Origin: an uncultured Actinomycetes bacterium
GTDB lineage: Bacteria; Actinomycetota; Actinomycetes; S36-B12
Reading direction: 5' to 3'
Length of the DNA stretch: 7,829 nucleotides
Assembly: GCA_903918595.1 (NCBI GenBank)
Contig: CAIXFB010000065.1
Coordinates: 1-7,829, forward strand
Part shown: piece by piece, positions 1 to 6,341 of the stretch
How positions within the stretch are numbered: position 1 is the first letter of the stretch
Layout: every line of letters starts with the position of its first letter
Program-made: the position numbers and the translations under genes
The notes under the pieces: model-generated
Databases searched by the model: none
What the model was told of the DNA's origin: nothing
Seen by the model: only the letters and a program-made list of their open reading frames with translations

Positions 1-1
1 C

Positions 2-1258
2 GATGGCCTTCCGAGTTTTTCCACCGCATTTATTAACCCGCTTGACCGTGGGCTGCAATCGCTGGTCTCGGCGATGCTTCTTGGTGTCTTTGCATTCTGG
101 GGATGGGAAGCATCGACCAATCTTGCGGAGGAGTGCAAGAGACCAACAGATGCGGGAAAGGCTGGGGTGCTCGCCACCATAATTTTGCTGGGGACCTATC
201 TAGCGGTTGCAATAACGGTTGTGTTGTATCTAGGCGCATCGAACTTCGCCCCGGTTGGCAATTCTGGTCTGGTGATGGTCGACATGGCCGACGACGCATT
301 GGGGCCATTTGCCGTTCTCGTTCTTCTTGCTGTGTTTATCAGTGCGCTGGCATCAACCCAATCAACAATGGTGCCTGGGTCACGAGCGTTACTCTCTATG
401 GGCCGTCGTGGCGCACTTCCTGCAGCACTCGGCAGTTTGAGCCCGCGATTCAAGACCCCTTGGGTTGCACTCATTGTTACTGGTGGCATTGCAGCAACGT
501 GGTTCGTGGTGATTAATCTCATTTCAGAAAATGCAATGCTCGACACTCTTTCTGCCTTGGGTACGTTGGTTGCCTTCTACTACGCAATTACTGGGCTCTC
601 CTGTGTTGTCTTTTACCGCCGTCATGTAGTGGGAAGCATCAAGGGATTTCTCCTCGTGGGTCTTGGACCGTTACTTGGCGCTCTCGGACTTGTGGTGATC
701 CTCATCGTGGGAGTTCAGGCGCTGACAGATGCTGCCAACAAGGAACCTGAAACAAGAATCCTTGGACTTGCGGCACCGGTGGCCATCGCATGTGGAATCC
801 TGCTGCTGGGCGTGATCGTCATGGTAATTCGCATGATCCAGTCGCCATCGTTCTTCAAGTCTCCAAAGCAAATTGCAAATGCGCTGCAAAGTCCATTCAT
901 TCTTCCCTCGGAGCGACCAATTCCATCCGGAGGCGTGCTTATCGACTGCAACCACTCACTTGCATTCATCATCAACTCCATCGATGATGGAAACATTGCG
1001 ACGCTGCCTCCCACTACTCCGCTGTATCTGGTGACTGGTGTTCAGCCAACAGGTCATATGGGTGAAGAGGAAAGTGAGATTCGCAACGCATTGATCGATG
1101 ACGCTTCACACACATTTGTCCAGGTACAGCGCTACCTCAAGGGCCTAGGGCTGATTCACACAATCCCGCTCTATGAGGATTCAAATGCTCCCGGATCCAT
1201 TGAGTTAGCAATAGAGCGCACCTCCCCCGAGCGGGTTATCTCCGCTCCCACTTTATGA
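2..1258 (+). CDS. APC-superfamily amino-acid permease, C-terminal part (5' end outside window)
   Basis: The reading frame is open from base 2, upstream of the first internal ATG (74), so this is the last ~418 residues of a longer gene. It is a secondary transporter of the amino acid-polyamine-organocation superfamily in the inner membrane; the substrate cannot be told. Visible evidence: the segment FAFWGWEASTNLAEECKRP, characteristic of this family, followed by hydrophobic helices at about visible residues 57-78, 103-119, 153-174, 182-205, 214-237 and 253-277. The loop STQSTMVPGSRALLSMGRRGALP also matches actinobacterial APC permeases. From about residue 278 to the TGA stop there are ~140 non-membrane residues of no recognised fold, containing a short strand-like stretch (GGVLIDCNHSLAFII) and a helical stretch (residues near FVQVQRYLKGLGL). 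Such a tail is longer than usual for an APC carrier and could be regulatory (inference). The antiporter gene follows on the same strand after 91 bp. Confidence 0.85.
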   Translation, partial: DGLPSFSTAFINPLDRGLQSLVSAMLLGVFAFWGWEASTNLAEECKRPTDAGKAGVLATIILLGTYLAVAITVVLYLGASNFAPVGNSGLVMVDMADDALGPFAVLVLLAVFISALASTQSTMVPGSRALLSMGRRGALPAALGSLSPRFKTPWVALIVTGGIAATWFVVINLISENAMLDTLSALGTLVAFYYAITGLSCVVFYRRHVVGSIKGFLLVGLGPLLGALGLVVILIVGVQALTDAANKEPETRILGLAAPVAIACGILLLGVIVMVIRMIQSPSFFKSPKQIANALQSPFILPSERPIPSGGVLIDCNHSLAFIINSIDDGNIATLPPTTPLYLVTGVQPTGHMGEEESEIRNALIDDASHTFVQVQRYLKGLGLIHTIPLYEDSNAPGSIELAIERTSPERVISAPTL

Positions 1259-1300
1259 AGTGACATCGAGCCACATAGGTCGTTTTAAGTGCTTGGCGGA

Positions 1301-1323
1301 GCGAAGGCTTAGATAGGCTTCGC
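1301..1323 (+). promoter_or_regulatory. Stem-loop between permease and antiporter genes
   Basis: Arms GCGAAGGCT (1301-1309) and AGGCTTCGC (1315-1323) pair at 8 of 9 positions around a 5-nt loop TAGAT, with a single G-G mismatch. No T-run follows, so it is not a classical intrinsic terminator. It lies 26 nt before the antiporter ATG and could attenuate read-through from the permease, stabilise a processed mRNA, or be an operator. The function is inferred. Confidence 0.4.
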
Positions 1324-1341
1324 AGGCACAGGGACAACACC

Positions 1342-1346
1342 GAGGA
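1342..1346 (+). promoter_or_regulatory. Ribosome binding site of the antiporter gene
   Basis: GAGGA sits 3 nt before the ATG at 1350. The spacing is short but it is the only Shine-Dalgarno-like sequence nearby, and it supports the ATG at 1350 over the later in-frame ATG at 1377. Confidence 0.5.
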
Positions 1347-1349
1347 ATC

Positions 1350-2597
1350 ATGACGCAACTATCCACTCAAGAGATCATGCTGGCGGTCGCACTTGTCTTT
1401 GGTTTATCCACCACCTGCCAGATCATTGCGCCCCATCTTCGAATTCCCGGTTTGGTGTTGCTCCTGCCCGTCGGTTTCATTTTTGGGCTAGTAGCACCTC
1501 AGTTTCAATTCGACACAATCCTTGGATCTTCTTTTGAAGTGGCAGTCGACCTCATGGTCGCGGTGATTCTGTTCCAGGGCGGTATGGAACTGACAACAAT
1601 TCCATTGCGTGGGAAAGATAAGAACGTAGTGCGCAGACTTGTCTGGATTGGTGCGCCAATTACCTGGATCGTCGCATCTCTTGCCGCCCATTACATTCTC
1701 GGTTTCGAATGGGGACTGGCCTTTATCCTCGGGGCTTTTCTGATTGTCTCTGGACCCACCGTGGTTGGCCCGATTCTCGACGTAGTGAAACCCGATGCAC
1801 GCGTGCGGGGCATCTTGACGTGGGAGGGCACCCTGCTTGATCCGCTGGGTGCCATTTTTGCGGTGGTTCTCTTTCAGATCTTCAAGGCCAGTAGCCAGTC
1901 CAGTTTCATATCAGGAATCGAGTACTTCCTTGCTGGGCTCTTGACTGCGACCCTGGCTGCAGTGTTTGGCGTGTTCCTGTTCATCGTAGGCGGGCGCCTT
2001 GTCAGAAAAAATGCAATGCTCGGCACTCAGGTGCTCCTCGGATCAGTACTGGTAGCCGCTGGGCTTGCGAACACCGTGACCGACGACAGCGGTCTCATGA
2101 CCGCACTCTTGATGGGTGTAACTGCGCCGAAGATCGCCGCTAAATTTGGCTCCACACTTGATCCCTCTAAGCCATTTTTCAACACCATCGTGTCTGTTGG
2201 AATCGGTGTTTTGTTCATCACCATCGCTGCGCTGGTGCCATCCCCCATCTTCATCTCACTTCTCGCACCAACCTTGCTGATCGCGGTACTACTCGTGTTC
2301 ATCGTGCGACCGATCGTCGTTGCCATCGGAACAGCGGGAGCTGGCATTGACCGCAATGATCGAATCTTCATGAGTTGGATGTACCCACGAGGGATTGTGG
2401 CGGCGGCGGCTGCATCAAGTGTGGGAACCGCTTTGATCGCACTCAAGATTCCTGGTGCAGAGAAACTTCTTCCCGCTGCTTTCATCATCATCATGGTGAC
2501 GGTGACCCTCTATGGCCTCACCGCAACACCACTCGCCAATTTCCTGAAAATCCGCAATACCTCAGATGAAAGCTCACCTTCACCAGCTCAGCAATAG
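1350..2597 (+). CDS. CPA1/NhaP-type cation:proton antiporter
   Basis: A 415-residue polytopic membrane protein expected to exchange Na+ or K+ for H+ and so contribute to pH and cation homeostasis. Visible evidence: near-continuous hydrophobic segments from residue 10 to 400; the unwound-helix motif SGPTVVGPIL (134-143); the family segment WEGTLLDPLGAI (158-169), whose Asp164 is the expected ion-binding carboxylate; and PRGIVAAAAAS (346-356), the Arg-bearing late helix conserved in CPA1 exchangers. The protein ends soon after the last helix, with a short polar tail (SDESSPSPAQQ). It lacks the TrkA-N/RCK regulatory domain found at the C-terminus of many relatives. It follows the amino-acid permease by 91 bp with a hairpin between, so co-transcription is possible but not shown. 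The next gene is the channel-like protein after a 175-bp gap. Which cation it carries cannot be decided from sequence. Confidence 0.88.
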   Translation: MTQLSTQEIMLAVALVFGLSTTCQIIAPHLRIPGLVLLLPVGFIFGLVAPQFQFDTILGSSFEVAVDLMVAVILFQGGMELTTIPLRGKDKNVVRRLVWIGAPITWIVASLAAHYILGFEWGLAFILGAFLIVSGPTVVGPILDVVKPDARVRGILTWEGTLLDPLGAIFAVVLFQIFKASSQSSFISGIEYFLAGLLTATLAAVFGVFLFIVGGRLVRKNAMLGTQVLLGSVLVAAGLANTVTDDSGLMTALLMGVTAPKIAAKFGSTLDPSKPFFNTIVSVGIGVLFITIAALVPSPIFISLLAPTLLIAVLLVFIVRPIVVAIGTAGAGIDRNDRIFMSWMYPRGIVAAAAASSVGTALIALKIPGAEKLLPAAFIIIMVTVTLYGLTATPLANFLKIRNTSDESSPSPAQQ

Positions 2598-2711
2598 TTA
2601 GCCTCCAGAAATGCCAGAGCCTTGGAGCATGGCCTTCAAGTAGTGCGTGGCCCTGCCCCCCAAAACTTGTCTAGAATTGGAACCCGAAAGATGGGAAAAG
2701 AAATAATCCAG

Positions 2712-2748
2712 TCGCCTAGTCTTCGCATAGGCACATGTGATCAGGCGA
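2712..2748 (+). promoter_or_regulatory. Two overlapping, mutually exclusive hairpins in the leader of the channel gene
   Basis: An outer stem pairs AGTCGCCT, ending at 2717, with AGGCGATT starting at 2743; counting one G-U wobble it is 8 bp, with a 25-nt loop. An inner stem pairs GCCTA (2714-2718) with TAGGC (2728-2732). The two share bases 2714-2717, so they cannot form together. The outer stem ends about 11 nt before the Shine-Dalgarno sequence. A regulatory role is inference; both stems are short enough to be chance. Confidence 0.25.
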
Positions 2749-2760
2749 TTACTCACCGTC

Positions 2761-2766
2761 AGGGAG
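2761..2766 (+). promoter_or_regulatory. Ribosome binding site deciding the channel gene start
   Basis: AGGGAG ends 6 nt before the ATG at 2773, which is ideal spacing. The in-frame alternative at 2737 (GTG) has no such site and would place 12 extra charged residues before the signal peptide. This fixes the start at 2773. Confidence 0.7.
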
Positions 2767-2772
2767 CCGTTG

Positions 2773-3783
2773 ATGGGTAAGAACTCTGCTGCCTCCAAGA
2801 GGCTTCGTCATAACGTCGGTCTCATTGGCGCATTTCTGTTTGCCCTTAACTTCCTCGCACTGGGATCAGCGCTCGGTCCATCCGCGCAGGCTGGCACACC
2901 CACACTCGACAGCGCGAACTCATCCCCGGGCGCCATTTCAGCCAGCACATCAATCATTATGACTAACTTGTCTGGTCTCGATCTCGCTGCTGGACAATTC
3001 GATTCAACATTTTACGTCACGATGACTTGTTCAGCCTCTTGTGATGTCAATAGGTGGGACATCTTGAACACCAAGTCGATGAAGCGTGAGCTAGTTTTTG
3101 AAGACGAACTCACGAGTTCATGGTTGGTCTCTGGAACGTTCACCTTTAGTCCTGACCTATCGCTCTTTCCCTTTGATACTCAAAAACTGCCAATAAACAT
3201 CGAACATAGTTTTCTTGACGCAGACTCTCTCGTTTTTCTCGCAGATGATGAATTGAGTGAGGTGAGTGCCGATATCAAAATATCCGGCTGGGAGCTTGAG
3301 GACTACACCATAACTAGTTCAACAACGAGTTACCCTCAATTGAATGAAAATTACTCACGAGTGTCTTTTACGGTGCCGCTCACACGAAGCACATTAGCCA
3401 GCGTGACCAAGTTCTATATTCCGCTTAGTATTTTTGTTCTTCTCGGAGCTGCCACTCTCGTGTTAGCGCGCAGTGACTTTCAAATTCGAACGGGCGGCAC
3501 AGCACTCGTTGGCCTCACCATCTTTTATCTTGCATCGAGCGGCGGAGTTGGTTTCACAGGTGCATTTACCGTGTGGGATGCATCAGTTCTCCTTGCCTAC
3601 CTCGCGCTTGGGCTTGTTCTAACGTGTGGCATCGTGGGGGCATACCTTTTCCACGAGGGCGCATACGAAGGACCCGAGGGTGAGGCGCGAGCGAAGCGAA
3701 TGCGCTTTCGATATTTGCGCATCCTCGTCGGGCTTGTCTTGTTTGGTGCTATCGCCATCGCTGTGACCGCCATCGCCACTTAA
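2773..3783 (+). CDS. Bacterial pentameric ligand-gated ion channel (Cys-loop receptor homologue)
   Basis: A 336-residue protein. Residues 1-40 form a signal peptide (basic start, hydrophobic 15-33, cleavage likely after SAQA). Residues 41-208 are a beta-rich extracellular domain. M1 is ~213-232, M2 ~239-257, M3 ~268-292 and M4 ~312-333. Hallmarks of prokaryotic pLGICs of the GLIC/ELIC type: FPFDTQKL (132-139), matching the YPFDSQTL loop of GLIC; SGWELEDYTI (171-180), matching its GWDIESF; the pre-M1 strand ending in Arg205; the M1 proline Pro217; M2 beginning RTGGTALVGLTIF, with Arg239 at 0' and Leu248 at the 9' gate position; Asp269 at the start of M3; and a short M3-M4 loop rich in charge. 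The loop cysteines of animal receptors are absent, as in other bacterial members. The extracellular domain is ~20-25 residues shorter than GLIC's between strand 2 and the PFD loop, and carries a CSASC pair (86, 90). Ligand and ion selectivity are unknown. The gene follows a cation/proton antiporter and is convergent with a small secreted-protein gene. The extracellular half looks more A+T-rich than the flanking helicase, a weak hint of transfer. Confidence 0.78.
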   Translation: MGKNSAASKRLRHNVGLIGAFLFALNFLALGSALGPSAQAGTPTLDSANSSPGAISASTSIIMTNLSGLDLAAGQFDSTFYVTMTCSASCDVNRWDILNTKSMKRELVFEDELTSSWLVSGTFTFSPDLSLFPFDTQKLPINIEHSFLDADSLVFLADDELSEVSADIKISGWELEDYTITSSTTSYPQLNENYSRVSFTVPLTRSTLASVTKFYIPLSIFVLLGAATLVLARSDFQIRTGGTALVGLTIFYLASSGGVGFTGAFTVWDASVLLAYLALGLVLTCGIVGAYLFHEGAYEGPEGEARAKRMRFRYLRILVGLVLFGAIAIAVTAIAT

Positions 3784-3856
3784 TTGTGTTCATCTGTCCA
3801 TTTCGAGATGTAATTTGTTGAAGAATCACAGACCCGAGGGGTAGGTCTCTGGCGGC

Positions 3857-4309
3857 TCACCCATGTCCCAAAGGCCAGTCCGTTCTAACGGCCGCGGCGA
3901 TCGTCGCATCCAGAGTCGCCTCGTCTCCGGGCGCGGTTATCGGACTCGGATAGTAGGCCGCTGGGGCATTGTTCAACATGACTGGAGAAAGGCCGCATTG
4001 CGCGAGCAGATTGCTGACAGAAGTTTGATCTGCCGCACTATCAAGTTCTCCGAGCACGATCCGCTGGGCAAGTGGGGAACCTGTTGGGGTCAATGGCAAC
4101 CCCACAGCCGAATTCCATTGCTGGAGGCCTATTCCTAAGGCAATGCCTATTGCGGTCGGAGTGCACGCGGCTGAGGAGTAGGCCGGCCCGAAAAAAGTGC
4201 TACTTGTCGAGGCCGTGGCCTGCGTAACACTGCCCTGCCCGACGATGGCTCCCGTTATTGCCACAACACCAGTCAGTGCAATGAGCAAACGCGAGTTGGA
4301 CCGATTCAT
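3857..4309 (-). CDS. Small secreted protein of unknown function
   Basis: A 150-residue protein I do not recognise. Residues 1-33 look like a Sec signal peptide: MNRSNSR, a hydrophobic stretch LLIALTGVVAITGAIVG, and a likely cleavage after ATA at 33. The mature part is about 117 residues, small and rich in Ala, Ser, Thr and Pro. It has two cysteines (C49 and C105) that could form a disulphide outside the cell, and a segment IGIALGIGLQQWNSAVGLPL that may be an amphipathic helix. There is no lipobox, cell-wall anchor or catalytic motif. The start is chosen because the basic N-region and hydrophobic core follow it directly, but no Shine-Dalgarno sequence precedes it. It lies 72 bp downstream of the helicase gene on the same strand and is convergent with the ion-channel gene (73-bp gap). 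No function is proposed. Confidence 0.62.
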   Translation of the reverse strand: MNRSNSRLLIALTGVVAITGAIVGQGSVTQATASTSSTFFGPAYSSAACTPTAIGIALGIGLQQWNSAVGLPLTPTGSPLAQRIVLGELDSAADQTSVSNLLAQCGLSPVMLNNAPAAYYPSPITAPGDEATLDATIAAAVRTDWPLGHG

Positions 4310-4381
4310 GACGGCTGAGTAAGGGTGGGGAGAGCGTTACTTGGCATGGACATGGACACACACTTTGTGCGCCGGCACGGA

Positions 4382-6115
4382 TCAGTCGCGCTCGAACCGC
4401 GCATTCACCTTGCGACCCCTGATCTTTGTGTGCTGAAGGCTCTTGATGACCTTTCGCGCCTTCTCCGAGGGCACCTCAGCGATAGAGAACATCTCGTGGA
4501 CGCTGATAGAGCCGATATCGCGACCCTTCAGCCCCGCTTCACCTGTTATCGCACCCACGAGATCACCCGGGGTCACACCAGCTTTACGGCCCAACGCGAT
4601 GAAGATTCGAGTCATCGGACCCGCCGGCGCCTCCCGCTTCTTCGTCGAAGATGTGGTCGAAGACTTTGACCCGGTCTTAGACGAGAACTTGGAATTCCCT
4701 TTGGATGATGTCTTGGATCCGGACGTTGATGCAGGTGCCATTTTGGCACTGAGATCGTGCTCCGCCTCATCAACCGCGCTGCCCTGCAGCTCCTCATGGG
4801 CGAGTGTGAACGCAGCGAGCGCGAGTGAATAGGGATCACTGCTGATCAGCATCTCGTCGACGATTTCACGATTCGCATCCATGCGGGCCTGCGCATCTGG
4901 CTCATCAATCAGGGTCATCACGGCGTCACGGGTGCGCTGCTGCCGCACCTGGCGCACATCTGTGATCGTGGGAACCTGTTCAACCCGAATGCGACCACCG
5001 ACCAACTTCTCGATCGATGCGAGCATCCGACGTTCTCGCGGCTCCACCAGACTCAGGGCCACTCCCTCGCGGCCAGCGCGACCTACGCGACCGATGCGGT
5101 GCACATAGGACTCAGGACTCATCGGCAAATCGAAGTTCACCACATGGGACAGCACGTCGATGTCGAGGCCGCGCGCGGCAACATCGGTTGCCACGAGCAG
5201 TTCGGTGGCACCTGAACGCAACCTCCCGAGGACACGCGTGCGCTGATCCTGCGTGAGGCCACCATGAAGAGCTTCGGCTTGATAACCGCGCGCAGTGAGG
5301 ATGTCGGTCAGATCGTCGACGCCACCACGCGTGCGGCAGAACACGATCGCTGCGGTCGGATCCTCAGCATCGAGCAGCCGACCGAGCGCCGCTGCCTTGT
5401 TCTGTCGGGTCACGACGTACGCGATCTGGCGCACGCGCGGAATCTCATCCGCCGATGGTTCACGAGACTTGATGGAGATCCGTTGCGGATCGCGCAGGTG
5501 CCGCTCAGCCAACTTATCGATGCGCTTGGGCATCGTGGCAGAGAACAGGACTGTCTGACGACTCTTCGGTGTGAGAGCGATGATGGACTCAATATCTTCG
5601 ATGAACCCCATTTCGAGCATCTCGTCGGCCTCGTCGAGCACGAGTGTGCGGATGCTGTCGAGTACCAAAGACCCTCTACTGCACAGGTCGAGTGCACGCC
5701 CAGGTGTCGCCACCACAACATCGACCCCGCGCCGAAGTGCGTCAATCTGCTGGCGGGCAGGTGCGCCGCCGTAGATGGCGACGAGTCGCGTACCTACCTC
5801 TCTGCCGTACTCATGGAACGCCTGGGAAACCTGGATGGCAAGTTCCCTCGTGGGCACCAGAACGAGAGACGTGGGTGCCTTGCCTCGATCACCACCGGTG
5901 AGCTTCTCCAGGATCGGCAGCGCGAACGATGCTGTTTTGCCCGTTCCAGTGGCAGCCTGACCCAGCAGGTCCTTGCCCTCAATCAGCATCGGGATTGCCG
6001 CCGACTGGATCGGGGTCGGCTCCTCATATCCGAGGGCGGTGAGTGTGGCCAGGAGTTCAGGGCGGATGCCCAGATCTGCAAAGGAAGATTCGGGACTGTC
6101 GCTGGGAGGGTTCAC
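4382..6115 (-). CDS. DEAD-box ATP-dependent RNA helicase with DbpA-type RNA-binding domain
   Basis: A 577-residue cytoplasmic RNA helicase of the DeaD/CsdA type, expected to unwind structured RNA in ribosome assembly, mRNA turnover or cold adaptation. Motifs in order: Q motif (F12 to Q37, with PTPIQ), motif I ATGTGKT (55-61), Ia PTRELA (88-93), GG (116-117), Ib TPGR (137-140), II DEAD (161-164), III SAT (192-194), IV IVFCRT (257-262), V TDVAARGLD (310-318), and VI HRIGRVGRAG (339-348). Motif VI has Val344 where Thr is usual. After the helicase core comes a helical region (~365-445), an S/K-rich low-complexity linker (~463-497) and a C-terminal DbpA RNA-binding domain (~501-577: IFIALGRKAGVTPGDLVGAI). 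It starts at GTG 6115; no upstream in-frame start exists within ~100 bases and no Shine-Dalgarno is seen, so translation may be leaderless. It is divergent from the TetR-family gene. Confidence 0.95.
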   Translation of the reverse strand: MNPPSDSPESSFADLGIRPELLATLTALGYEEPTPIQSAAIPMLIEGKDLLGQAATGTGKTASFALPILEKLTGGDRGKAPTSLVLVPTRELAIQVSQAFHEYGREVGTRLVAIYGGAPARQQIDALRRGVDVVVATPGRALDLCSRGSLVLDSIRTLVLDEADEMLEMGFIEDIESIIALTPKSRQTVLFSATMPKRIDKLAERHLRDPQRISIKSREPSADEIPRVRQIAYVVTRQNKAAALGRLLDAEDPTAAIVFCRTRGGVDDLTDILTARGYQAEALHGGLTQDQRTRVLGRLRSGATELLVATDVAARGLDIDVLSHVVNFDLPMSPESYVHRIGRVGRAGREGVALSLVEPRERRMLASIEKLVGGRIRVEQVPTITDVRQVRQQRTRDAVMTLIDEPDAQARMDANREIVDEMLISSDPYSLALAAFTLAHEELQGSAVDEAEHDLSAKMAPASTSGSKTSSKGNSKFSSKTGSKSSTTSSTKKREAPAGPMTRIFIALGRKAGVTPGDLVGAITGEAGLKGRDIGSISVHEMFSIAEVPSEKARKVIKSLQHTKIRGRKVNARFERD

Positions 6116-6121
6116 TGTCGA

Positions 6122-6127
6122 ACGGTA
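6122..6127 (-). promoter_or_regulatory. Possible -10 element for a leaderless helicase transcript
   Basis: On the minus strand TACCGT (TANNNT pattern) ends 6 nt before the GTG start codon of the helicase. Transcription would then begin at or next to the start codon, which fits the missing Shine-Dalgarno sequence. No convincing -35 is visible 16-18 nt upstream. Confidence 0.3.
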
Positions 6128-6251
6128 CCCATATCGGCTGCCGAAGGTTGTTTGGGCACCGGCTACGGCAGATGTATGTGCGAAGCCGAGATGGAAACAG
6201 TCACATCCGCTGCGATGCCCCTCCCCCCCATAAAAGTGGGTAGTGGCTTTC

Positions 6252-6280
6252 TTGCAACCCGGGCACAGACTGGCTTAAAT
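6252..6280 (+). promoter_or_regulatory. Candidate promoter toward the TetR-family gene
   Basis: TTGCAA (6252-6257) and TTAAAT (6275-6280) are separated by 17 bp; each matches the sigma-70-type consensus at 4 of 6 positions. It points to the TetR-family gene and would give a leader of ~60 nt containing the inverted repeat at 6324-6341. A second possible -35, TTGAAA (6318-6323), lies directly before that repeat. Confidence 0.3.
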
Positions 6281-6323
6281 CTCAGAATGGAAAGCGTGGT
6301 CTCAATGTTCATGCCGATTGAAA

Positions 6324-6341
6324 TACGCAACCCCTTGCGCA
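6324..6341 (+). promoter_or_regulatory. Candidate TetR-family operator (inverted repeat)
   Basis: TACGCAA-CCCC-TTGCGCA has half-sites matching at 6 of 7 positions around a 4-bp centre, 18 bp overall. It begins immediately after a TTGAAA -35-like box and ends 7 bp before the ATG at 6349. This length and position are typical of autoregulatory operators of TetR-family repressors. Assignment to the adjacent regulator is inference. Confidence 0.45.

Noticed and set aside
103..516. Overlapping plus-strand frame in the permease gene
   Set aside because: Alternative frame of the permease with no coherent domain; the permease frame has helices and family motifs.
2027..2494. Minus-strand frame of 155 codons inside the antiporter gene
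   Set aside because: Shadow of the strongly supported CPA1 frame; its apparent Met/Ala richness comes from antisense of hydrophobic codons.
2598..2798. Minus-strand 66-codon frame in the antiporter-channel gap
   Set aside because: It overlaps the channel's ribosome site and start, has no recognisable feature, and would be antisense to the leader; not supportable.
3830..3848. AGACC...GGTCT hairpin between the convergent channel and secreted-protein genes
   Set aside because: Only 5 bp with a 9-nt loop and no T-run; too weak to call a bidirectional terminator.
4344..4356. Tandem CATGGA repeat upstream of the secreted-protein gene
   Set aside because: Two copies of 6 bp are expected by chance and show no link to a known element.
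4443..4832. Plus-strand frame antisense to the helicase C-terminus
   Set aside because: No ribosome site, no recognisable family, and entirely inside the DbpA-domain coding region on the other strand.
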